DNA from: an uncultured Kordiimonas sp. | Lineage (GTDB): Bacteria > Pseudomonadota > Alphaproteobacteria > Sphingomonadales > Kordiimonadaceae | Assembly: GCA_947492375.1 (NCBI GenBank) | Contig: CANLMI010000001.1 | Span: forward strand, 868,001 to 932,000 | Direction: 5' to 3' | Length of the DNA: 64,000 bases | Shown: positions 38,188-47,474 of the stretch, in pieces | Layout: each line of letters opens with the position of its first letter | Numbering within the stretch: position 1 is the first letter of the stretch | Notes under the pieces: model-generated | Database searches by the model: none | What the model was told of the DNA's origin: nothing | The model's input: the letters and a program-made list of their open reading frames with translations, nothing else | Program-made: the position numbers and the translations under genes

Positions 38188-39744
38188 ATGAAAAAATCTG
38201 TTTTATACACTAGTTTATATACTGGCTTGTTTGCTGGATTACTTGCATGTAGCATCAGCAATAATAGCTTTGCTACCAATGATGCGCTTGAAAAAGTTCA
38301 AAATTATCGTAGCAAACATGAAACACAGATTTTGAATGACTTCAAAAACCTTCTCGCACTTCCCAATGTATCATCAAATACCGATGATATGATTAAGAAT
38401 GCCGCATGGATTACGGAATATATTGGCAAGCGTGGCTTTGTAAGCGAAACGGTAACCGCTGGCCGCGCGCCTTATATTATTGCCGAACGAAAAAGCAAAC
38501 ATGCCACAAAAACAGTCTTAATCTATGCGCATTTTGACGGCCAACCTGTGGAGCCAGCAAACTGGGCCTCCAACCCATTTGATCCTATCCTACGAGACGA
38601 TTTAGTGGAAAACAATGGTAAGGTAATACCGTGGGAACAAGCAAAAGCCCGTGATACATTAGACCCAAATTGGCGGATTTTTGCACGCTCTGCTGGCGAC
38701 GACAAAGCCCCCGTCATTGCCTTGATGGCAGCTCTTGATGCCCTGAAGGCACAAGGAGTAGAACCGAGCGTGAACATCAAACTAATCCTCGACGGTGAAG
38801 AGGAAGCTGGTAGCCCAACGCTAGAGGCTATTCTTAAACAGCACGCTGACAAGTTGGACGCAGATATCATGCTGTTTTGCGACGGCCCCATGCATCAAAG
38901 CCGGACACGGCAGCTTGTATTCGGCGTGCGTGGCAGCATGACCCTTGATATGACAACCTACGGCCCCAATCGCCCCCTACACAGCGGGCATTATGGTAAC
39001 TGGGCGCCTAGCCCCACTGACCGGATGGTTAAATTACTGAGCACATTAAAGGACAACACCGGCCGAATTGTCGTTGAAAATTACTGGAATAGCGTGCGCC
39101 CAATTTCAGACGCGGAGCAAATGGCCATCGACAAGATGCCGTCGATTGATGATAAGCTTAAGCGCGACCTTGCCCTTGGTGAGTTAGATGGCAGCGGCAA
39201 ACGGCTTGAAGAACTGGTGATGGAACCTGCAATCATCGTTAAGGGGCTACAAGCAGGCGGTGTTGAGGATAAATCCCGCAATATCATCATTCCTGAAGCG
39301 AAGGCATCCTTAAATATGCGCCTTGTGCCGGACCAAACGCCTATGGGTGTTAGAAATGCGTTAGAGCAGCATTTCAAGAAGCAAGGCTATCATCTGGTAT
39401 ATGATGATCCAAATAATGACACACTGCGGTCACATGAAAAGGTATTGAAGCTAAGCTGGGTGCCCGGTGCTTACCCTGCCTTCCGCACAGCCCTTGATAG
39501 CGTGGAAGCCAAAAAACTAACCGGTATCCTAAACGGCATTGGCGGCGATACGCTCCTCACCCCAACAATGGGCGGCAGCCTGCCGATTTACCTGTTTGAA
39601 AACGCGCTTGATATGCCGATCATCATGTTACCCATCGCCAACCATGACAATAACCAGCACGGTAAAGACGAAAACCTTCGCCTTCAAAATCTTTGGGACG
39701 CCATTGATATTTATGCAAGTGTTTTGATGGAATATGGGAAATAG
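38188..39744 (+). CDS. M20 family metallopeptidase, exported, probably a lipoprotein
   Basis: A 518-residue M20/M28-type zinc dipeptidase. The zinc motif YAHFDGQP gives H115 and D117; RSAGDDKAP holds the bridging Asp (171), LDGEEEAGSP holds the catalytic Glu (204/205), and the last His lies in IANHDNNQHGKDE. The N-terminus is a signal with a lipobox-like LLAC, so Cys21 may be lipidated; a plain signal peptide is possible. GGGAGGAA precedes the ATG. It sits with a SUMF1-like gene in the gap between eno and pyrG. It probably cleaves peptides in the periplasm. Confidence 0.9.
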   Translation: MKKSVLYTSLYTGLFAGLLACSISNNSFATNDALEKVQNYRSKHETQILNDFKNLLALPNVSSNTDDMIKNAAWITEYIGKRGFVSETVTAGRAPYIIAERKSKHATKTVLIYAHFDGQPVEPANWASNPFDPILRDDLVENNGKVIPWEQAKARDTLDPNWRIFARSAGDDKAPVIALMAALDALKAQGVEPSVNIKLILDGEEEAGSPTLEAILKQHADKLDADIMLFCDGPMHQSRTRQLVFGVRGSMTLDMTTYGPNRPLHSGHYGNWAPSPTDRMVKLLSTLKDNTGRIVVENYWNSVRPISDAEQMAIDKMPSIDDKLKRDLALGELDGSGKRLEELVMEPAIIVKGLQAGGVEDKSRNIIIPEAKASLNMRLVPDQTPMGVRNALEQHFKKQGYHLVYDDPNNDTLRSHEKVLKLSWVPGAYPAFRTALDSVEAKKLTGILNGIGGDTLLTPTMGGSLPIYLFENALDMPIIMLPIANHDNNQHGKDENLRLQNLWDAIDIYASVLMEYGK

Positions 39745-39746
39745 AT

Positions 39747-40592
39747 ATGCGGTCATTATTTCGTTTAAATTCAGTATTACTAGCAATCGTATTTTTATCG
39801 CAGGCCGTTACAGCCGAAGAAGATAAAACGCACGAGGTCGGAGACACATTCAAAGACTGCGGCCAATGCCCTGAAATGGTTGTAGTGCCTGCTGGTTCTT
39901 TCATGATGGGTGCGCGACCATATGACAAAATGACTAAAAAAGATGTGGAATTACCTTACCATAAACAAGAAATTGGCAATGAGTTTGCTATTGGTAAGTT
40001 TGAAGTCACCTACTCCCAGTATTTAGCATGTTATGAAGCTGGCGGGTGTAGTCAGAGGCCATATCCATTCGGATGGGGTGGCGATACTCAGCCGTTATCA
40101 GGAATATCATGGGAACAGGCGAAAGAATACGCTGATTGGCTTACCGAAAAATCTGAACATCAATATCGTTTGCCCAGTTCTATAGAATGGGAATATGCGG
40201 CACGTGGTGGTATGGACACCATTTATCCTTGGGGTGATGACCTTGGTGTATTGAAGGCAAAATGTGAACCATGTGATGGAATTGGCGCATTTTCAACGAG
40301 CTTCAAGGCTCCTGTGCCCATAGGCACATATGAGCCAAACGGTTTTGGCTTGCATGATGTGATAGGCAATGTTCAAGAGTGGGTGGCTGATTGTTTCTAT
40401 TTGTCACCAGATGACGTCTTTCAAAAAATGCCGTGGATAGTTGATGGTACTTGTGAAAATCACGAGAGCAAGGGGGGGTCCTACAAAACATCAAATCAGT
40501 ATTGGGCTCGCCCCAGCGCGCGTCAAATTGGACGTAAGGGCAAGATCTATCAATGGTATGGGTTTAGGGTTTTACGAGAACTAGAGAAATAA
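39747..40592 (+). CDS. SUMF1/formylglycine-generating-enzyme-like protein lacking catalytic cysteines, exported
   Basis: A 281-residue protein with a signal peptide (about 1-23) and the SUMF1 fold. Family motifs are MVVVPAGSFMMGA (44-56), GISWEQAKEYADWLTEKS, YRLPSSIEWEYAARGG and GLHDVIGNVQEWVAD. In true formylglycine-generating enzymes two cysteines follow GGSY; here the stretch reads GGSYKTSNQYW, with Thr and Trp in those places. It should therefore not oxidise sulfatase cysteines and is more likely a binding or structural SUMF1 variant. It begins two bases after the M20 peptidase stop codon, so the two are coupled. Confidence 0.85.
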   Translation: MRSLFRLNSVLLAIVFLSQAVTAEEDKTHEVGDTFKDCGQCPEMVVVPAGSFMMGARPYDKMTKKDVELPYHKQEIGNEFAIGKFEVTYSQYLACYEAGGCSQRPYPFGWGGDTQPLSGISWEQAKEYADWLTEKSEHQYRLPSSIEWEYAARGGMDTIYPWGDDLGVLKAKCEPCDGIGAFSTSFKAPVPIGTYEPNGFGLHDVIGNVQEWVADCFYLSPDDVFQKMPWIVDGTCENHESKGGSYKTSNQYWARPSARQIGRKGKIYQWYGFRVLRELEK

Positions 40593-40639
40593 TATTATAC
40601 TCACTAAACTTGATATCTATTTAGTCTATTTAGAATCAA

Positions 40640-40672
40640 AAGATCATTCCCAACGTCTTTGGGAATGATCTT
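40640..40672. terminator. Bidirectional terminator between SUMF1-like gene and pyrG
   Basis: AAGATCATTCCCA (40640-40652) pairs perfectly with TGGGAATGATCTT (40660-40672), a 13-bp stem and 7-base loop flanked by T on one side and A on the other. It can end transcripts from both converging genes. Confidence 0.9.
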
Positions 40673-40702
40673 ATTTACAATACCCTAGTTACGACTGCGA
40701 GT

Positions 40703-42334
40703 TTACACTAACCTGCTCTGTGCCACCGCCGCCTCAATAAAGCTTGCAAACAAGGGGTGTGGATCAAACGGCTTTGACTTGAGTTCAGGGTGGAACTGAA
40801 CGCCAATGTACCAAGGGTGATCAGGCAGTTCGATAATTTCAGGCAGCTCGCCATCTGGTGACATACCAGAGAATACAACACCGGCTTCTTCCAACTGCTT
40901 CACATAGCCGATATTCACCTCATACCGGTGACGATGGCGTTCTGAAATCTCGGTCGTGCCGTAAATTTCTGCAACTTTTGAACCCTCTGTCAACACAGCC
41001 GGATATGCACCAAGGCGCATGGTGCCACCAAGATCAGTCTCGCTTGTGCGTTGTTCAATGCTTCCGTCTTCTTTAATCCATTCCGTAATAAGACCAACAA
41101 CCGGATCATCAAGCTCATCAAACTCGCTGGAGCCTGCCTCAGTTACACCAGCCATATGGCGCGCAGCTTCAACCGTTGCCATCTGCATACCAAGGCAAAT
41201 ACCAAAGTATGGAATATTATTTTCACGCGCAAAACGGGCCGCAGCGATTTTGCCCTCTGTGCCGCGCTTACCGAACCCTCCGGGCACAAGGATAGCATGA
41301 ATACCCTCCAGGCGGTCGAGCGCATCCGGCTCTTCAAACACTTCGGATTCGATCCATTCAACATTCACCTTCACACGGTTTGCAATACCACCGTGGGTGA
41401 TAGCCTCATTGAGTGATTTATACGCATCTAATAGGCCTGTATACTTGCCTACAACGGCTATATTCACTTGGCCTTCCGGGTTTTTCACGCGGTCAACAAT
41501 GTCTTCCCACCGCTCTAGGTTTGGATGCTCAGAATGCGCAAGGCCAAATGCCTTTAATACTTCCGTGTCCAAACCTTCTTTGTGGTAAGAAATTGGCACT
41601 TCATAGATTGTTTTCACATCGAGCGCCGGAATAACTGCAGTTTCTGATACATTGCAGAAAAGCGACATTTTCTTTCTATCACTATCAGGAATGGGATGCT
41701 CCGCCCGGCACACAAGAATATCTGGCTGAATACCGATCGAACGCAATTCTTTCACACTGTGCTGTGTAGGTTTTGTCTTCAACTCACCAGCCGCCGCCAA
41801 AAACGGCACAAGCGTGAGGTGCACGAAAATTGAGTTACCTCGACCAAGCTGGATTGATAACTGGCGGATTGCTTCCATAAAGGGCATTGCCTCGATATCA
41901 CCAACCGTTCCGCCAATTTCACACAGCATGAAATCAATGCCGTCTTGTTCCGCTAGCGCAAAGTCCTTAATCGCATCGGTTACGTGCGGGATAACCTGCA
42001 CCGTGCCACCAAGATACTCACCCTTACGTTCCTTGCGGATAATTTTCTGGTAGATGCGGCCCGATGTAATATTATCGCTCTGACGGCCCGGCACGCCCGT
42101 GAAACGCTCATAATGGCCAAGATCAAGGTCCGTTTCAGCGCCGTCATCAGTGACAAAAACTTCACCGTGCTGATATGGGCTCATTGTACCCGGGTCTACA
42201 TTCAAATACGGATCAAGCTTACGAAGGCGAACGGAATAACCCCGTGCCTGCAATAGTGCCCCCAAGGACGCAGCCAAAAGCCCCTTGCCCAATGAACTAA
42301 CAACACCACCCGTAATAAAAATATAACGCGTCAT
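40703..42334 (-). CDS. pyrG: CTP synthase
   Basis: A 543-residue enzyme that aminates UTP to CTP with glutamine. The synthetase domain starts with the nucleotide motif [18 protein letters not shown] and has [10 protein letters not shown]. The amidotransferase domain has the nucleophile Cys in YFGICLGMQ and the His-Glu pair in VQFHPELKS. The length is standard. CTP is also needed for CMP-Kdo in LPS makers, but kdsA, the usual next gene, is absent here. secG lies 120 bases upstream on the same strand. Confidence 0.98.
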   Translation of the reverse strand: MTRYIFITGGVVSSLGKGLLAASLGALLQARGYSVRLRKLDPYLNVDPGTMSPYQHGEVFVTDDGAETDLDLGHYERFTGVPGRQSDNITSGRIYQKIIRKERKGEYLGGTVQVIPHVTDAIKDFALAEQDGIDFMLCEIGGTVGDIEAMPFMEAIRQLSIQLGRGNSIFVHLTLVPFLAAAGELKTKPTQHSVKELRSIGIQPDILVCRAEHPIPDSDRKKMSLFCNVSETAVIPALDVKTIYEVPISYHKEGLDTEVLKAFGLAHSEHPNLERWEDIVDRVKNPEGQVNIAVVGKYTGLLDAYKSLNEAITHGGIANRVKVNVEWIESEVFEEPDALDRLEGIHAILVPGGFGKRGTEGKIAAARFARENNIPYFGICLGMQMATVEAARHMAGVTEAGSSEFDELDDPVVGLITEWIKEDGSIEQRTSETDLGGTMRLGAYPAVLTEGSKVAEIYGTTEISERHRHRYEVNIGYVKQLEEAGVVFSGMSPDGELPEIIELPDHPWYIGVQFHPELKSKPFDPHPLFASFIEAAVAQSRLV

Positions 42335-42419
42335 AAACCCTCACACATCCGCTTTGCAACGATCCATTTAATACAAAAATACTATTTAAACATAGTCAGC
42401 ATTTCGGTAGCTGACAGAG

Positions 42420-42444
42420 AAACGGGGGCGCTTGGCCCCCGTTT
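42420..42444 (-). terminator. GC-rich hairpin after secG
   Basis: AAACGGGGGC (42420-42429) pairs perfectly with GCCCCCGTTT (42435-42444) around a 5-base loop, just after the secG stop codon. The stem is strong but the T tract on the minus strand is short, so it may be a partial terminator within secG-pyrG. Confidence 0.75.
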
Positions 42445-42454
42445 GGAAAATCAA

Positions 42455-42775
42455 TTAACCATCTTCTGGTATGGTTGGTAGTTGAGGAAGCTGGCTGCCG
42501 CCCTCTTCTGATTCTCTCTGCAAGGCTTCATCGATCAAGCCACGGTCAGTTTGCCGATTGGCGGCGAACCAGCCAAGCAATAAACAAGTTGAGAGAAATA
42601 CAACAGCAAGCCATTTTGTAGACTTGGTAAGCAAGTTACCAGCACCGCGCGCTGTCATCATACCAGTTGGGCCACCGCCGATGCCAAGTGCACCGCCTTC
42701 GGAATTCTGCAAAAGAATAACCGCAACCATCGCAACTGTTACGATTAGTAGAATTGTCAATAATACAGTTTCCAT
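42455..42775 (-). CDS. secG: Preprotein translocase subunit SecG
   Basis: A 106-residue membrane subunit of SecYEG. It has two membrane helices (about 3-22 and 53-70) joined by the conserved loop QNSEGGALGIGGGPTGMMTARGAGNLLTKSTKW. The C-terminal tail is acidic and polar, as often seen in alphaproteobacteria. It lies between tpiA and pyrG in the usual order. An 18-bp perfect palindrome stands 31 bases upstream of its start. Confidence 0.95.
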   Translation of the reverse strand: METVLLTILLIVTVAMVAVILLQNSEGGALGIGGGPTGMMTARGAGNLLTKSTKWLAVVFLSTCLLLGWFAANRQTDRGLIDEALQRESEEGGSQLPQLPTIPEDG

Positions 42776-42805
42776 CAGGTAACCTTTAACTAATTATAAA
42801 ACGAC

Positions 42806-42823
42806 TTTATATACGTATATAAA
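42806..42823. promoter_or_regulatory. 18-bp perfect palindrome upstream of secG
   Basis: TTTATATACGTATATAAA is exactly self-complementary and lies 31-48 bases before the secG start, in the 149-base gap after tpiA. It could be an operator overlapping a -10 element. The AT-rich composition raises the chance of coincidence, so no regulator is proposed. Confidence 0.4.
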
Positions 42824-42924
42824 ATGTCAGTAATCCTAAAGCGCGGTTTCTAGCTCAAGACCGCCCTGTTTGCCAAGCATAAAATAACTAAATCCGATGA
42901 TTTAATCACGATAAAAGCGAATAA

Positions 42925-43683
42925 TCAGCGATAAGCATCGATAATACCATTAAAATCAACAGCTTTTAAGCTCGCGCCGCCCACAAGAGCACCGTTCACG
43001 TTATCCGCACTCATCAGCTCTTTCGCGTTACCGGGCTTCACTGACCCACCATATAAAATAGCGAAACCATTGCCAACTTCATTACCAAAACGCTCAACAA
43101 GGGCGCTACGGATAGATTTATGCACTTCTGCAACATCTTCAATCGTTGGTGTGAGGCCTGTGCCAATCGCCCACACCGGTTCATAGGCTACAATTGTATT
43201 TTCAGGCAACGCATTTTCAGGCAACGATTTAAGAAGCTGATCTTCAACAACAACCTTGATTGTATCCCCCGCCTTGCGCTGCGCTTCTGTTTCGCCGACA
43301 CAAACAATTGCTGCCAACCCCTGTTTATGAACGGCTTCTGCTTTATTGCGCACGAGTTCGCTTGTCTCAAAATGATCGGCGCGGCGCTCGGAATGTCCAA
43401 CGATAATATGTGTGGCCTCAATATCCCTTATCATTGCAGCAGAAATATCACCTGTATGAGCCCCAGATACGTTCACATGACAATCTTGCGCCCCGATGTT
43501 AACCGCTTTTCCGTTTGCCACCTCGACAAAAGAGCCGATCAATGTAGCTGGCGGGCAAAGTAAAACATCACAATTCGGCGCGGCTTCATTATCGAGGAGG
43601 TCAATCAAGCTTTTTAATTCGCTTACGCTTGATTTTACACCGTTCATTTTCCAGTTTCCTGCAACAAGCGCTCTCGGGGCCAT
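42925..43683 (-). CDS. tpiA: Triose-phosphate isomerase
   Basis: A 252-residue glycolytic TIM-barrel enzyme. The catalytic Lys is in AGNWKMNG (residues 8-15), the His in VGHSERR, the Glu in VAYEPVWAIGTG, and the phosphate loop is YGGSVKPGNA. A short in-frame duplication (LPENA-LPENT) precedes the catalytic Glu strand. The gene is divergent from ppiD over 246 bases and sits upstream of secG, as in related genomes. Confidence 0.98.
   Translation of the reverse strand: MAPRALVAGNWKMNGVKSSVSELKSLIDLLDNEAAPNCDVLLCPPATLIGSFVEVANGKAVNIGAQDCHVNVSGAHTGDISAAMIRDIEATHIIVGHSERRADHFETSELVRNKAEAVHKQGLAAIVCVGETEAQRKAGDTIKVVVEDQLLKSLPENALPENTIVAYEPVWAIGTGLTPTIEDVAEVHKSIRSALVERFGNEVGNGFAILYGGSVKPGNAKELMSADNVNGALVGGASLKAVDFNGIIDAYR
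43198..43227. repeat. 15-bp tandem duplication inside tpiA
   Basis: The 15-mer ATTTTCAGGCAACGC (43198-43212) is followed at once by a copy differing at one base (43213-43227). It encodes LPENA followed by LPENT on the minus strand, an in-frame insertion of five residues in a surface loop of TIM. Confidence 0.85.
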
Positions 43684-43929
43684 AGGGAATGATCCTTATT
43701 AATTTTAAATAATATTATGCCCTGACATAGCTCTTTTCACTATGCTTGCTCAAGTTTAAAATCGCACTTGTAAATAACGACATGTTTTCAAGGATTGACC
43801 CAGCGATATCAATCATTATGATGCGCAAAAACCATACGTGTATGTATGCGTATAGTTGAAATATAAATAATAGGGTCAAGGTCACAGAAACTACCTTACC
43901 CGGTACGATGAATATAAGGACGTACAAAC

Positions 43930-45891
43930 ATGCTGCTTAAATTCCGTGGTGGGCTTAATTCACTGCCTGTGACTATCCTTTTAGGTCTTTTAATTGCAGC
44001 ATTTGCAATATTTGGTGTAGGCCCCGGCATTTTAACGGGCTCTAATACAGTTATTGCAACTGTTGGTGAAACTGACATTCCGTTTTTACGCTATTTAAAC
44101 CGCGTCCAACAAGAGGCACAGCAAGCACAGCTTCAATTACAAGGGGCAAACCTTCCACAGGATGAAATTATACGTTTGTTAAATATTGATCAGCGTATCC
44201 TTCAACAAATGATTGCAGAGGCCACTGTTGAAGAACACATGCGCGAACTAGGCCTGCGTGCTACCGATGAACAAATCGTTGAAGCAATTAGAGACGTGGA
44301 TGCCTTCAAGCTTGCTGGCGCCCTGAACGCAACCAACATTCAACTTGCACTACAAAACAACAATTTGGGCCGTGATGATCTCGAAGACCTTTTGAGCAAA
44401 GGCGTTACTCAGCAACAACTTTTTGGGGCGATGCGTGAAACAAAACCTATCTCCAAAACGCTTGCAAACGAATTATATACATACCAGGCCGAACGCCGTC
44501 AGGCGACACTTGTAACTTTTAAAGCCAGTGATATTGCAGAATTAGACCCCGCGACCGACGAACAACTGCTTGAAAGTTATGAAGCGACCAAAACCAATTA
44601 TATGACGAATGAACTGCGTACTTATAATTATCTTATTGTGTCCCCTGACCTGTTTCTGGATCAGGTTGAAATAACCGAAGATGATATTGTCGCCCTCTAT
44701 GATGAGCGTGCTGATGATTATATCATTCCTGAACGTCGTACCCTTCAGCAGGTTAATTTCCCATCAAAGGAAGCTGCCCAAACCTTTATTGATAGCTTAA
44801 CGCCAGAAACGGACTTTGCCGCACGGGCTGCCGCCTCAAGCGATTTCACAGCATCAGAGATTAACATCGGAAATCAATCAAAACGTGATGTCGAGGTTGA
44901 TTTTAATGTAGAAACTGCCGACGCTGTCTTTGCCCTAGAAAATGGCGCTGTAAGCATGCCTCTTGATACTCTCGGACGCTGGAACGTTTTCAAAGTTACA
45001 AATGTTACCGAAGGAAGCTCCACACCGTTAGAGAGCGTTCGCTCCACACTTGAGGCTGATGCAAAACGGGAAAAAGCAATTGACCTTGTTTACGACTTCA
45101 TGCCTGACCTGGAAGACGCTATTGCAACGGCTGCTACTCTTCAGGAAGCGATTGACAGTCCCCTCATTCAAGAAAGAAACCTGCCGCTTACCATTGCAAG
45201 CGTAACAGGTGTAGACCAACGCGGATTAGGCCGCAGCGGTGAGCGTGCGATCACACAATCTGATGAATTCCGTATCAACGCGACCATTTTCAACGAAGAA
45301 GCTGACATTGGCCGTGTATCAGACACAAATGATCTTGATGCTTCAAACCGTGACCGCGGTGCCTTCTGGACTGAAATTGTTTCTGTTACTGATCCAGAAC
45401 AGAAACCTTTTGAAGAAGTAAAACCAGATGTTAGAAACGCTTGGAATTCACAGCAAAAACAAACAAAAGCCGGTGAACTGGCTGACGCTGCACTTGCGCG
45501 CATCCAAGCTGGCGAAGACGCAGAGACAGTAGCCGCCGAGCTTAATGGCACTTCGCTTGAAGCTAAAAATGTTAGCCGCACAAACGACCCTAACAGTTTA
45601 TCAGGGCTTGCAGCCAATATCAGAAATATGATTTTTGACCTAAACTTAGGCGCCATAGAAACAGATCGTTCTGCTGACGGTGATGGATATGTTGTTGTAA
45701 GAGTGGATACTATTACTCCAGGTCAACCGGCTAATAACGCTGGGGCGGTTAATACTCTGTATAGTGAAATACAAAATGAATTCGAAAGTGAAATCTTCCT
45801 TCAGTATGAGCGTTATCTACGGGATAAATACACTATTGATATCAATGACCAGTTACGTCGCATTCAGTTTAGAAATGAAAGCGCACAGTAA
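43930..45891 (+). CDS. ppiD: Peptidylprolyl isomerase/chaperone PpiD (SurA N-terminal and PpiC domains)
   Basis: A 653-residue membrane-anchored periplasmic folding factor. One helix at about residues 12-35 (SLPVTILLGLLIAAFAIFGVGPG) follows a short cytoplasmic start. A SurA-like chaperone domain spans about 45-190 and a parvulin-like region lies around 240-360, with LQQVNFPSKEAAQTFIDSL and FALENGAVSMPLDTLGRWNVFKV; a second C-terminal chaperone part follows. PpiD helps newly exported proteins leave the Sec translocon. It is 36 bases before trpE in the order usual for alphaproteobacteria. Confidence 0.92.
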   Translation: MLLKFRGGLNSLPVTILLGLLIAAFAIFGVGPGILTGSNTVIATVGETDIPFLRYLNRVQQEAQQAQLQLQGANLPQDEIIRLLNIDQRILQQMIAEATVEEHMRELGLRATDEQIVEAIRDVDAFKLAGALNATNIQLALQNNNLGRDDLEDLLSKGVTQQQLFGAMRETKPISKTLANELYTYQAERRQATLVTFKASDIAELDPATDEQLLESYEATKTNYMTNELRTYNYLIVSPDLFLDQVEITEDDIVALYDERADDYIIPERRTLQQVNFPSKEAAQTFIDSLTPETDFAARAAASSDFTASEINIGNQSKRDVEVDFNVETADAVFALENGAVSMPLDTLGRWNVFKVTNVTEGSSTPLESVRSTLEADAKREKAIDLVYDFMPDLEDAIATAATLQEAIDSPLIQERNLPLTIASVTGVDQRGLGRSGERAITQSDEFRINATIFNEEADIGRVSDTNDLDASNRDRGAFWTEIVSVTDPEQKPFEEVKPDVRNAWNSQQKQTKAGELADAALARIQAGEDAETVAAELNGTSLEAKNVSRTNDPNSLSGLAANIRNMIFDLNLGAIETDRSADGDGYVVVRVDTITPGQPANNAGAVNTLYSEIQNEFESEIFLQYERYLRDKYTIDINDQLRRIQFRNESAQ

Positions 45892-45927
45892 ACGCAGGAT
45901 CGTATAGAGTTATAAAGGGCCAAGCCA

Positions 45928-47436
45928 GTGACCGATCAAATCAATATCGCCAGCCTTACGGAACAATACAAGGCTGGCAAACCTTCTGTTTATGCAGAAA
46001 CACTGGTTGCTGATTTGGATACCCCGGTCTCGGCCTATTTGAAACTTACGAACGGTGAAAACTATTGCTGCCTACTCGAATCTGTAGAAGGCGGTGAAAC
46101 ACGCGGTCGCTATTCAATTATTGGCCTCAGGCCTGACCTGATCTGGCGAGCAAACGGCGATAAAACCGAAATCTGTCGCACCATAGTCAACGGCACACCA
46201 ACACAGTTTACAGAGCAGGCAAGCGCACCACTCGACAGCTTGCGTGACCTCATGGAAGAAAGTCTGATCGATATACCCCACCCCCTTCCTCCAATGGCCG
46301 CAGGCCTTGTCGGGTATATGGGCTACGATATGGTTCGGCAAATGGAACCGCTTGGTGCCGCCAAGCCTGATGAATTAAATTTGCCAACCGGGTTGTTTAT
46401 CCGCCCAACGATTATGGCTATTTTCGATAGTGTCACTAATCTGATCACCTTGGTTACACCAATACGGCCTCAGGATGGAATAAGTGCAGAAAATGCGATC
46501 GCAGAAGCAAGCACCCGTATTGATACAATGCTGGAACGCCTGGAAGCACCACTGCCCCTGCGTACTGGTGAAGTACCAACAGAGATGCCAGAACCTGACA
46601 CAAATACAGGTCGTCCACGTTTCTTTGAAATGATCAAAAAAGCGAAGGATTATATTTTCGCTGGTGATATTTTTCAGGTCGTTCTTAGCCAGCGGTTTTC
46701 AATGCCTTTCACCTTACCGCCCTTTTCATTATACAGGGCGCTACGGCGAACGAACCCATCACCCTATATGTACCATCTTAAGTTTGATGATTTCGCAGTT
46801 GTTGGCTCTAGCCCTGAAATTTTGGTTCGACTTCGTGATGATGAAATAACTGTTCGTCCAATCGCAGGCACCAGAAAACGCGGAGCCAATCCTGAAGAGG
46901 ATGCAGCCCTGGAAGCTGATCTGCTTTCAGATCAGAAAGAACTGTCCGAGCATCTCATGCTTTTGGATCTTGGGCGTAATGATATTGGCCGTGTTGCAGA
47001 GGCTGGCACTGTAAAAGTAACCGCCCGTAATATTGTAGAATATTATTCGCACGTTATGCATATTGTCTCAAATGTCGTCGGTAAACGCGCAAAAGATAAA
47101 GACGCTATTGACGCCCTGTCCGCAGGCTTTCCAGCTGGAACTGTTTCAGGTGCGCCCAAAGTGCGCGCGATGGAAATAATTGATGAACTCGAAGTTTCTG
47201 CCCGAAGTATTTATGCTGGTAGTGTTGGGTACTTCAGTGCCAACGGATCAATGGACAGCGCAATAGTTCTAAGAACTGCAATCGTCAAAGATAATATGAT
47301 GTATGTACAGGCTGGCGCAGGTATCGTGGCTGATAGTGTTCCTGAAATGGAATATCAAGAGTGTGAAAACAAAGCCCGTGCCCTTGTAAATGCAGCACAG
47401 GAAGCAGTGCGGTTTGCACGGTCAAACCGCGGCTAA
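45928..47436 (+). CDS. trpE: Anthranilate synthase component I
   Basis: A 502-residue chorismate-using enzyme that commits chorismate to tryptophan synthesis. The N-terminal half has the Trp-feedback site (LESVEGGETRGRYSIIG); the C-terminal chorismate domain has DIFQVVLSQRF, GSSPEILVRL, PIAGTRKRG, HLMLLDLGRNDIGRV, FPAGTVSGAPKVRAMEII and QAGAGIVADS. The start is GTG at 45928 with AAAGGG upstream. It is separated from trpG-trpD-trpC by an inverted deacetylase gene, so it must be transcribed apart from them, possibly with ppiD. Confidence 0.97.
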   Translation: MTDQINIASLTEQYKAGKPSVYAETLVADLDTPVSAYLKLTNGENYCCLLESVEGGETRGRYSIIGLRPDLIWRANGDKTEICRTIVNGTPTQFTEQASAPLDSLRDLMEESLIDIPHPLPPMAAGLVGYMGYDMVRQMEPLGAAKPDELNLPTGLFIRPTIMAIFDSVTNLITLVTPIRPQDGISAENAIAEASTRIDTMLERLEAPLPLRTGEVPTEMPEPDTNTGRPRFFEMIKKAKDYIFAGDIFQVVLSQRFSMPFTLPPFSLYRALRRTNPSPYMYHLKFDDFAVVGSSPEILVRLRDDEITVRPIAGTRKRGANPEEDAALEADLLSDQKELSEHLMLLDLGRNDIGRVAEAGTVKVTARNIVEYYSHVMHIVSNVVGKRAKDKDAIDALSAGFPAGTVSGAPKVRAMEIIDELEVSARSIYAGSVGYFSANGSMDSAIVLRTAIVKDNMMYVQAGAGIVADSVPEMEYQECENKARALVNAAQEAVRFARSNRG

Positions 47437-47474
47437 CTTACTTTCAGCCAATCCACAACGTGATACAAAAAAAT

